Below are positions 1 to 5,788 of a stretch of DNA of 6,827 nucleotides, one piece after another. The translations under genes were made by a program, and so were the position numbers. How positions within the stretch are numbered: the stretch's first letter is position 1; each line of letters opens with the position of its first letter. Source of the stretch: Patescibacteria group bacterium (lineage in GTDB: Bacteria; Patescibacteriota; UBA1384; CAILIB01); NCBI GenBank assembly GCA_018968785.1, contig JAGWZN010000044.1, forward strand, positions 1 to 6,827. Reading direction: 5' to 3'. Under the pieces are notes generated by a model. It had not been told where the DNA came from. It did no database searches and saw only the letters and a program-made list of their open reading frames with translations.

Positions 1-161
1 AGAAAAATGACCGGGTGAATTTGAAGATTATTGAGCCGGATGGCGGCCGGGGCATGTACAATAGCCGACACGAAGACCTGGAAGGTGATGAGGGAAGCGA
101 AGAGAAACCGGCTGATATCTCCGACGCGCTGAGCGATATCCCACAGGACGAGATCGCTTAA
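1..161 (+). CDS. C-terminal fragment of an unidentified protein with an acidic tail
   Basis: An open frame enters from the left edge (first full codon at position 3) and ends at TAA 159-161, leaving about 52 residues. The first part, containing NLKIIEPDGGRGMYN, looks like the end of a folded domain. From about position 72 it becomes a low-complexity tail rich in Glu and Asp, ending QDEIA. The codon choices (CCG, GGC, GAG) match the genes downstream, and a terminator-like palindrome starts 17 bp after the stop, as expected for the true end of a gene. I do not recognise the family. It does not resemble the end of RimM or of S16, the usual neighbours upstream of trmD. An acidic, probably disordered tail is compatible with many proteins, so no function is given. 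Confidence 0.6.
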   Translation, partial: KNDRVNLKIIEPDGGRGMYNSRHEDLEGDEGSEEKPADISDALSDIPQDEIA

Positions 162-165
162 CAGA

Positions 166-194
166 TTGATTTCTCATAAAAATAGCCCTATAAT
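166..194 (+). promoter_or_regulatory. Predicted sigma-70-type promoter for trmD-uvrB
   Basis: A TTGATT -35-like box (166-171) is followed after exactly 17 bp by a perfect TATAAT -10 box (189-194). Transcription would then start near 200-203, leaving a leader of only about 7-10 nt before the trmD ATG at 210. The -10 box lies in the centre of the palindrome at 178-209. The palindrome repeats TATAAT on the - strand (193-198), but no -35-like box sits at the matching distance there, so the promoter should fire only to the right. The match is seen directly; activity is inferred. Confidence 0.6.
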
Positions 195-209
195 TATAGG
201 GCTATTTTT
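178..209 (+). terminator. Perfect 32-bp palindrome, likely intrinsic terminator of the upstream gene
   Basis: The 32 bases are exactly self-complementary: a run of A, then TAGCCCTATAA, then its complement, ending in five T. As RNA this gives a hairpin with a GGGC/GCCC core and a terminal U run, the form of a rho-independent terminator, in principle active on either strand. It begins 17 bp after the upstream stop codon, and its last base (209) directly precedes the trmD ATG (210). A read-through transcript would therefore have the trmD start pressed against the hairpin base, whereas a transcript begun at the embedded promoter would lack the 5' arm. Confidence 0.75.
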
Positions 210-929
210 ATGCGGTACGATATTATCACTCTATTTCCGGATATGCTGCAGGGCCCGCTCGAGGCTTCTATTTTGAAGCGGGCTCAAGCGGCCGGCCAGG
301 TTGAGGTGCATATCCACAATATGCGGGATAGCGCCACCGATCACCACAAGACTGTCGATGACACCCCTTACGGCGGCGGAGCTGGCATGGTGCTGAAGGT
401 CGACATTATGGACGCCTGTCTGAAAGCAGTATTAGCTGAGCCGGAAGTAGCCGCCATTGCCCCTGAGAGACGGCGCATCATTCTGCTGACGCCGCAGGGA
501 AAACGGTTTCGACAGGGAGTCGCCCGTCATATCGCCGAGCGGTATGATCAGATTACCTTGATTTGTGGCCATTATGAGGGATTTGACGAACGGATCCGTT
601 CACTGGTGGATGCCGAGCTCTCGATCGGCGATTTCGTGCTGACCGGCGGCGAGCTGCCGGCGCTGGTGGTAGTAGATGCCGTCACCCGGCTGTTACCGTC
701 GGTGATCCGGGAAGAGTCACCAGAGGAAGAAAGCTTCTCTTTGACGGCCGAAACCGGGGAAACGCTCCTGGAGTATCCGCAGTACACCCGGCCGCCGGTA
801 TTTAACGGCCAGGCCGTGCCGGAAGTGCTGCTTTCCGGCCATCACGCTGAAATAAAGAAATGGCGGCTCGAGCAGGCCCGGATGAAGACCCGCCGCGTCG
901 CGGAACAGGGGGATGATGAAACCATTTAA
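210..929 (+). CDS. trmD: tRNA (guanine-N1-)-methyltransferase TrmD
   Basis: Cytosolic SAM-dependent enzyme that methylates N1 of G37 next to the anticodon, preventing +1 frameshifting. The 239-aa length is typical of bacterial TrmD. The N-terminus MRYDIITLFPDM is the classic SPOUT start and fixes ATG 210. Other hallmarks are DDTPYGGGAGMVL (50-62), LLTPQGK (92-98), the trefoil-knot segment ICGHYEGFDERI (118-129, with Arg128) and the cofactor loop ELSIGDFVLTGGELP (136-150). The putative catalytic Asp156 lies in VVVDAVTR, and the C-terminal tRNA-binding part is LEYPQYTRPP through SGHHAEIKKWR (187-219). There is no Shine-Dalgarno sequence: the bases upstream are the U run of the palindrome, so translation is probably near-leaderless from the embedded promoter. 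The 3' end overlaps uvrB by 17 bp, indicating one transcript. The usual partners rpsP, rimM and rplS are not adjacent. Confidence 0.97.
   Translation: MRYDIITLFPDMLQGPLEASILKRAQAAGQVEVHIHNMRDSATDHHKTVDDTPYGGGAGMVLKVDIMDACLKAVLAEPEVAAIAPERRRIILLTPQGKRFRQGVARHIAERYDQITLICGHYEGFDERIRSLVDAELSIGDFVLTGGELPALVVVDAVTRLLPSVIREESPEEESFSLTAETGETLLEYPQYTRPPVFNGQAVPEVLLSGHHAEIKKWRLEQARMKTRRVAEQGDDETI
907..912 (+). promoter_or_regulatory. Shine-Dalgarno-like AGGGGG before uvrB, inside the trmD 3' end
   Basis: AGGGGG directly precedes two consecutive ATG codons (913 and 916). It has no spacer to the first and 3 nt to the second, so 916 is the easier start sterically. It is the only clearly purine-rich ribosome-binding motif ahead of a gene start in this window. 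Confidence 0.4.
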
Positions 930-2919
930 TCTCATCGCGCCGTATCAACCGGCCGGCGACCAGCCGGCCGCCATTGCCCGGATTGTCGAGAATGCGCGAG
1001 TCGGCTACCGTAACCAGGTTCTGCTTGGCGCCACCGGTACCGGCAAGACGTTTGTAATGTCAAACGTCATCCAACAGCTCCAACGACCCGCCCTGGTTAT
1101 GGCTCATAATAAAACGCTTGCCGCCCAACTGTTTAGCGAATTCCGGGAGTTTTTTCCGGAAAATAGCGTCCAGTACTTTGTTTCTTACTATGATTACTAT
1201 CAGCCGGAAGCGTATATTCCTCTAACCGACACCTATATTGAGAAGGATTCCGCCATCAATGAGGAGATCGAAAAGTTCCGCCACGCCTCCACCCACGCCA
1301 TCCTAACCCGGCGCGATGTGATTATTGTCGCTTCCGTCTCTTGCATTTACGGCTTGGGAAGCCCGGAAGTATACCGACAGGCCAATATCACGCTCAAGCG
1401 GGGCGAGCGGATTCCCCGTCTTCAGCTTACCCGGCGACTGAGCGATATTCAGTATGAGCGCAATGATATCGACCTTAGCCGTGGCAAATTCCGGATTCAG
1501 GGTGATACTATTACCGTGTTTCCCGCGTATGAGGATTACCAGATTAAGATTGTTCAGTTCGGTGATGAGATTGAAAGCCTCGATCTGATCAATCCGCTTA
1601 CTGGCCAGTCCCAGGAGTCGGTCGCGGCCGTGGAGATATTTCCCGCCAAGCATTATCTAACCGAAGATACCGCCCGCTCGGATATCCTGGAGCAGATTGA
1701 AAAGGATATGGAGAAAGAAGTGGCAGTGTTTGAACGGCAGGGCAAACTGCTGGAGGCGCAACGGTTGAAACAACGGGTTCGATTCGATATCGAAATGATC
1801 CGGGAAACCGGTACCTGCTCCGGGATCGAGAACTACTCCCGTTACTTTGATCGCCGGGCTCCTGGTACCCCGCCGTCTGTCCTGCTCGACTACTTTCCGG
1901 ACGATTATCTGCTGTTCATTGATGAGTCGCATATGACCGTGCCCCAGATTTCCGGTATGTATAACGGCGACCAAGCCCGCAAACAGACCTTGGTGGATTA
2001 CGGTTTTCGCCTGCAAGCGGCAAAAGATAACCGGCCGCTGACCTTTACCGAGTTTGAGCAGCGGATGGGACAGGCCCTGTACGTTTCCGCCACTCCCGGA
2101 CCGTACGAGCTGAATAAAGTCAAACAAGACGCCCAGACGATTCGCTTGGAGACCGGTAACAAACCGGAACTGATCGCGGAGCAGTTAATCCGGCCGACCG
2201 GTATTACCGATCCGAAAGTTATTGTCCGGCCAATTGAAGGACAGATTGATGATCTGCTCGCCGAGATTGATACGCGGGTTAAGAAGGGCCAGCGGGTACT
2301 GGTTACGACCCTGACCAAACGGATGGCGGAAGATATCACCGAGTTTTTGCAGGATCGGGGTATTAGGGTTCAGTACTTGCACTCCGACGTCAAGACTCTC
2401 GAACGGTCCGAGATTTTGCACAGTTTGCGGCAAGGCACCTATGACGTGGTGGTTGGCATCAATCTGCTCCGGGAGGGGTTGGATTTGCCGGAAGTCAGCC
2501 TGGTTGCCATTTTGGACGCGGATAAGGAAGGATTTCTCCGCTCAGAGACCTCGCTTATCCAGACCATCGGTCGCGCCGCCCGTCATCTGGAAGGAACGGT
2601 TATTATGTACGCCAACCACCAGACCGGCTCGATGCAACGGGCAATCCAAGAAACCAACCGTCGGCGAGAGATTCAGCTCGCGTATAATAAAAAGCACGGA
2701 CTGAAGCCGAAAGCGCTGCACAAGCCGATTACCGTTGCCTTGCCGGTTACCGAAACCCAGACCGTGCAAGAGAGCAAAGCCGCCTACCGCCGCCTCTCTC
2801 CGGCTGACCGGCAGTTTTATTTGGAAGAGTTGCGGGACAAGATGCAACAGGCAGCCCTGCATTTGGATTTCGAAACCGCCGCCCGGCTCCGCGACCAAAT
2901 TCGAGAGCTGGAAACCTGA
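913..2919 (+). CDS. uvrB: Excinuclease ABC subunit B (UvrB)
   Basis: Helicase-like damage-recognition subunit of nucleotide excision repair; it receives DNA from UvrA, verifies the lesion and recruits UvrC. The 668 aa match the full family length. Landmarks in order: YQPAGDQPAAI (11-21); Walker A GATGTGKT (39-46); the damage-probing beta-hairpin region with YYDYYQPEAY (92-101); DESH Walker B box (337-340); helicase motif VI QTIGRAARH (550-558); and a C-terminal UVR coiled-coil motif (about 635-667) that contacts UvrC/UvrA. The protein appears intact. ATG 913 and ATG 916 are both possible starts; 916 gives MKPFNL, closer to typical UvrB N-termini and better spaced from AGGGGG. It overlaps trmD by 17 bp (14 bp from 916) and is probably translationally coupled to it. 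It ends in TGA, with an in-frame TAA two codons later (2923). Confidence 0.98.
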   Translation: MMKPFNLIAPYQPAGDQPAAIARIVENARVGYRNQVLLGATGTGKTFVMSNVIQQLQRPALVMAHNKTLAAQLFSEFREFFPENSVQYFVSYYDYYQPEAYIPLTDTYIEKDSAINEEIEKFRHASTHAILTRRDVIIVASVSCIYGLGSPEVYRQANITLKRGERIPRLQLTRRLSDIQYERNDIDLSRGKFRIQGDTITVFPAYEDYQIKIVQFGDEIESLDLINPLTGQSQESVAAVEIFPAKHYLTEDTARSDILEQIEKDMEKEVAVFERQGKLLEAQRLKQRVRFDIEMIRETGTCSGIENYSRYFDRRAPGTPPSVLLDYFPDDYLLFIDESHMTVPQISGMYNGDQARKQTLVDYGFRLQAAKDNRPLTFTEFEQRMGQALYVSATPGPYELNKVKQDAQTIRLETGNKPELIAEQLIRPTGITDPKVIVRPIEGQIDDLLAEIDTRVKKGQRVLVTTLTKRMAEDITEFLQDRGIRVQYLHSDVKTLERSEILHSLRQGTYDVVVGINLLREGLDLPEVSLVAILDADKEGFLRSETSLIQTIGRAARHLEGTVIMYANHQTGSMQRAIQETNRRREIQLAYNKKHGLKPKALHKPITVALPVTETQTVQESKAAYRRLSPADRQFYLEELRDKMQQAALHLDFETAARLRDQIRELET

Positions 2920-2925
2920 AGGTAA

Positions 2926-2954
2926 TTGACTTTATTCTGAAAACTGCTTAATAT
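2926..2954 (+). promoter_or_regulatory. Predicted promoter in the uvrB-downstream gap
   Basis: TTGACT (2926-2931, five of six matches to TTGACA) is followed by a 17-bp spacer and TAATAT (2949-2954, four of six matches to TATAAT). Transcription would start near 2961, giving a leader of about 37 nt to the ATG at 2998. The 78-bp gap is the longest non-coding space in the window, and no terminator hairpin follows uvrB. The small gene and rplY may therefore be expressed both by read-through and from this site. Prediction from sequence only. Confidence 0.5.
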
Positions 2955-2997
2955 ACACGTAGAACGAAATGGAAGTTCGTATCCGTAACTGTACTTT

Positions 2998-3219
2998 ATG
3001 GACGAGGATGTGAAACCGGCCGGCGAGTTCCACCATTTTCAATTGGTTAATACCGATGGTGACGTCCGGCTCAGTATTTCCGTATTAGTACATTATAGTA
3101 AAGGCGAGGGTTCCTTTGCTCAGGAGATGCCGCCGATTGGCGACAACGAGATCATCGACCTGCATGAAGCTCTACAGCACTTCGATGGAGACTACGCCAA
3201 AGCGTTCAACCGTAATTAG
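2998..3219 (+). CDS. Small hypothetical protein (73 aa)
   Basis: I do not recognise this family. The 73 residues are acidic, with no signal peptide, membrane segment, cysteine or metal-binding motif. The middle (HHFQLVNTDGDVRLSISVLVHY, about residues 12-33) looks like beta strands. The C-terminal third (EIIDLHEALQHFDGDYAKAF, 51-70) looks helical. A small cytosolic alpha/beta protein is the most that can be said. Support for a real gene: its codons (CCG GCC GGC, CGG, GAG) match the neighbours; it fills the space between uvrB and rplY on the same strand with a promoter-like element before it; and it ends 18 bp before rplY. ATG 2998 is the first available ATG, since an in-frame TAA lies at 2986-2988. 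There is no Shine-Dalgarno sequence. Confidence 0.7.
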   Translation: MDEDVKPAGEFHHFQLVNTDGDVRLSISVLVHYSKGEGSFAQEMPPIGDNEIIDLHEALQHFDGDYAKAFNRN

Positions 3220-3237
3220 CAGTCCTAACCTCTTTTC

Positions 3238-3945
3238 ATGAGCGCCCAAACCACCTCCGTAGCTTTGGAGGCGAACAGTCGGGATGTCACCGGCAAAAAA
3301 GTTCGTCAACTGCGACTCCAGGGTCAGATCCCGGCAGTCGTGTACGGCCATAAGCAGAAAAGCCATCCGTTGGTATTAGACGAGAAGTCCTTTTTACAGG
3401 TGTATCGGGAGGCCGGAAACGCCACCCTGGTAGATTTAACCGTTGACGGACAAAAGTCGCACAAGGTCATTATTCATAGTGTCCAGCTCCATCCGAGCCG
3501 GAATTCGGTACTTCATGTTGATTTGTATCAGGTCAACATGAAGGAAAAGTTACGCACGGAAGTCCCGCTGGAACAGATTGGTACCGCTCCGGTGGTGGAA
3601 ATAGACGGCGGCACCTTAATTACCGTGAAAGATGAAATTGAGATCGAGTGTTTGCCGGAAGATCTGATTCCTCACCTGGAGATTGATATCTCTAACCTGA
3701 AGACGTTTGAGGATGTCGTTCGGGTAAGCGATCTGGTCGTTCCGGCCGGAATCACTATTCTGCTCGAGCCGGAAGAAATGCTGATATCGGTGCTTGAACC
3801 GCGCTCCCAGGAAGAACTCGACGCGCTTGATACCGTTGACACTACTGACGAAACTGCAGTTGAGAGCGAGACCGTATCCGGTACCGATCAGGAAGCGCCG
3901 GCCGAAGGAGGAGAACAGCCTGCTGAAGCGCAAGAAGAAAAATAG
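3238..3945 (+). CDS. rplY: 50S ribosomal protein L25 (bL25, Ctc/TL5 long form)
   Basis: bL25 binds 5S rRNA in the central protuberance of the large ribosomal subunit. At 235 aa this is the long Ctc/TL5 form rather than the ~95-aa E. coli form. The N-terminal 5S-binding domain (about 1-96) shows RDVTGKKVRQLRLQGQIPAVVYG (residues 15-37) and the HPSRNSVLHVDLYQV segment (85-99). A beta-rich second domain follows (about 102-187), including IECLPEDLIPHLEIDIS. Residues 190-235 form a low-complexity tail with 16 Asp/Glu, only a final Lys and no Arg, probably disordered. The ATG at 3238 fits the family start; the upstream bases are pyrimidine-rich with no Shine-Dalgarno sequence. With 18 bp separating it from the small upstream gene, the two are likely co-transcribed. 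Confidence 0.95.
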   Translation: MSAQTTSVALEANSRDVTGKKVRQLRLQGQIPAVVYGHKQKSHPLVLDEKSFLQVYREAGNATLVDLTVDGQKSHKVIIHSVQLHPSRNSVLHVDLYQVNMKEKLRTEVPLEQIGTAPVVEIDGGTLITVKDEIEIECLPEDLIPHLEIDISNLKTFEDVVRVSDLVVPAGITILLEPEEMLISVLEPRSQEELDALDTVDTTDETAVESETVSGTDQEAPAEGGEQPAEAQEEK

Positions 3946-3967
3946 CCAAGCCGCGGATCGCGCTAAG

Positions 3968-3995
3968 AAAACGCCCGGATCACCGGGCGTTTTTT
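3968..3995. terminator. Bidirectional intrinsic terminator between rplY and thrS
   Basis: AAAACGCCCGG (3968-3978), a 4-base ATCA loop and CCGGGCGTTTT (3983-3993) form an 11-bp stem followed by more T (to 3995). It begins 22 bp after the rplY stop. The A run on the left arm gives a U run on the opposite strand, so the same hairpin can end the convergent thrS transcript. The thrS stop codon (TAA, complement of 3994-3996) sits at the edge of the T tract. Confidence 0.9.
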
Positions 3996-5787
3996 AATGT
4001 CGCTTCGAACGAACCAGTGCCACCATTTTCTCTCGCAATTCCTGCAACTCGGTCACTTCGCCTCCCAGATCTTCCAGATCGCTGCGCCAGTTCACCTTTA
4101 CGCTGTATGACAGACCCACCGGTCCGGCATCTGATTTACTGTCAACTTCTTGCTGACCGATGACGATCTTAGCCGGTATTTTCTGCAAGGAAGCGTTCCG
4201 GATCTTTTTCCCCACGCTTTCGCCGGTATCATCAACTTCAACCCGTATACCGGAACTTCGCAGTTGCCCAGCTACTTCTTCCGCGTCCTCGTTAAATCGA
4301 TCGCTTACGGCGATGACCACCACCTGGACCGGCGCCAACCAAAATGGGAGATTGCCGGCAGTCTGCTCGAGAAGGAAGGCGGTAAACCGTTCATACGATC
4401 CGAGAATCGCCCGGTGAATGACAATGGGATGCTGTTCGTTTCCCTGTTCGTCAATATAGGTCAGGTTCATCCGCTGGGGGACCAGAATGTCTACTTGGCA
4501 GGTGGCGATGGTATCTTCTTTGCCGGTGACGTTTTTGATCTGAACATCCACTTTCGGACCGTAAAAAGATGCTTCGCCTTTCACTTCGACAAACGGAGTT
4601 TCGGAACTCATTAACGTTTCCCGGATTTCGGCCGCCGCATTCTCCCATACTGCCTGGTCGCCTGCGTACTTTTCGGCATTATTCTCAAAATCCGGCAAGG
4701 AAAGCCGGAACCAGTACCCGGTGATACCCAACTCATCGTATACGCTCTTAAATAACCGCAAAACACCGGCAAACTCTTCCTTCAGCTGCTCCGGGGTGGT
4801 ATAGATATGAGCGTCATTCTGGGTAATAGTGCCGCGCACCCGGATCAGACCGCTCAACGTACCCGACAGCTCTTTTCGGTACACCCATCCGGCCTCTGCC
4901 AGCCGCAGCGGCAGGTCGCGGTAACTGGTAGTCAATTTCTCAAAGATCATATGATGATGAGGACAGTTCATCGGCTTCATGAAGAACTTATTACCTTCGT
5001 CATCCACAAAACTGTACATCTCATCGGCGTAGTACCGCGCGTGACCGGACCGCTGGTACAATCCTTCATGGGCCAGTACCGGGGTGGACACGTACTGGTA
5101 ACCGGCCGCCTGCTCCTTCTCCCGCATATACGCTTGCAGAAGATGTTTCACCGTTTCACCTTTAGGCATCCAGAGCGGTAAACCGGCACCAACCAGATCT
5201 GATGTCATATAAATACCAAGCTGCGGACCGAGCACCCGATGATCCCGGCGCTTGGCTTCCTCCATCATCTGTTGATACGCGCTTAGCTCGGCCGGCGTAT
5301 CAAACGCTAAACCGTAAATCCGCTGCAACATCGGCCGTTTTTCATCGCCGCGCCAGTACGCCCCGGCAGCATGCGAAAGCGCGAAACTGCCGGGAGCAAT
5401 CTCTTTGCTGCTCCCTACATGCGGACCCTTGCATAAATCAGTAAAGGTGTCGGAAGTGTACAGCGATACCTCTTTTTCACCTTTCTCCGCCAAGTCGTTT
5501 ATAAGCTCCAGTTTGTAGGGCTGACCCTCAAACCGCTTTTTCGCGTCCTCGATTGAAGCGACGGATTGGGTAAACGTAAGTCCGCCGGCCGCTAGCTGCT
5601 CCATCCGTTTTTTTAGATCCGGCAAGTCCTCCGGCTGAATCGCGCGCGGCAGATCGAAATCGTAATAAAAACCGTTGTCAATTGGCGGTCCGATTGCTAG
5701 TTTCGCCTCCGGAAAAATTTCCAGCACCGCCATGGCGAGAATATGGGCTAAAGAGTGACGTTTTTTAAATAACTGATCTGGTTCCAT
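3994..5787 (-). CDS. thrS: Threonyl-tRNA synthetase lacking the TGS domain
   Basis: Class II synthetase that charges tRNA-Thr and edits mischarged Ser-tRNA-Thr. At 597 aa it is shorter than the ~640-aa E. coli enzyme because the protein begins directly at the editing domain (HSLAH, 11-15). The N-terminal TGS domain is absent, and no room exists for it because glyA ends one base upstream. The editing site is complete: HSLAH plus CKGPH (119-123). The catalytic core has the zinc ligands Cys275 (MNCPHH), His327 (DAHIY) and His458 (VIHRA), motif 2 around YRKE (303-306) and RVRG (316-319), and motif 3 ERF (466-468). The C-terminal anticodon-binding domain runs from about 482. Odd points are a one-residue insertion after RVRG and a longer, diverged stretch at about 550-578. 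There is no Shine-Dalgarno sequence; translation probably depends on ribosomes finishing glyA. Confidence 0.96.
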   Translation of the reverse strand: MEPDQLFKKRHSLAHILAMAVLEIFPEAKLAIGPPIDNGFYYDFDLPRAIQPEDLPDLKKRMEQLAAGGLTFTQSVASIEDAKKRFEGQPYKLELINDLAEKGEKEVSLYTSDTFTDLCKGPHVGSSKEIAPGSFALSHAAGAYWRGDEKRPMLQRIYGLAFDTPAELSAYQQMMEEAKRRDHRVLGPQLGIYMTSDLVGAGLPLWMPKGETVKHLLQAYMREKEQAAGYQYVSTPVLAHEGLYQRSGHARYYADEMYSFVDDEGNKFFMKPMNCPHHHMIFEKLTTSYRDLPLRLAEAGWVYRKELSGTLSGLIRVRGTITQNDAHIYTTPEQLKEEFAGVLRLFKSVYDELGITGYWFRLSLPDFENNAEKYAGDQAVWENAAAEIRETLMSSETPFVEVKGEASFYGPKVDVQIKNVTGKEDTIATCQVDILVPQRMNLTYIDEQGNEQHPIVIHRAILGSYERFTAFLLEQTAGNLPFWLAPVQVVVIAVSDRFNEDAEEVAGQLRSSGIRVEVDDTGESVGKKIRNASLQKIPAKIVIGQQEVDSKSDAGPVGLSYSVKVNWRSDLEDLGGEVTELQELREKMVALVRSKRH

Positions 5788-5788
5788 C

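Noticed and set aside
940..975. Clusters of CCGG/GGCC-rich palindromic words, also seen elsewhere in the window.
   Set aside because: They fit codon preference for CCG, GCC, GGC and CGG inside coding frames and show no spacing regularity to suggest a repeat family.
1303..2898. Several antisense ORFs of 80-156 codons within uvrB.
   Set aside because: They arise from the codon bias of uvrB on the opposite strand and carry no recognisable motifs, start signals or promoter.
2917..2925. uvrB TGA followed two codons later by TAA, suggesting UGA could be read as glycine (code 25, as in Gracilibacteria).
   Set aside because: No gene in the window has an internal in-frame TGA across almost 6 kb of coding sequence, and UvrB is already full length at the TGA.
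2964..2980. Small inverted repeat ACGAA/TTCGT around ATG 2969.
   Set aside because: Only 5 bp with a 7-base loop; easily chance, and too weak to call a regulatory hairpin.
3205..3231. Possible promoter directly ahead of rplY (TTCAAC and TAACCT).
   Set aside because: Poor matches and a 15-bp spacer; co-transcription with the upstream small gene is simpler.
3994..5787. ORFs on the + strand opposite thrS (for example 4150-4614 and 4807-5181).
   Set aside because: They are antisense shadows of thrS, which shows full family motifs; none resembles a known protein.
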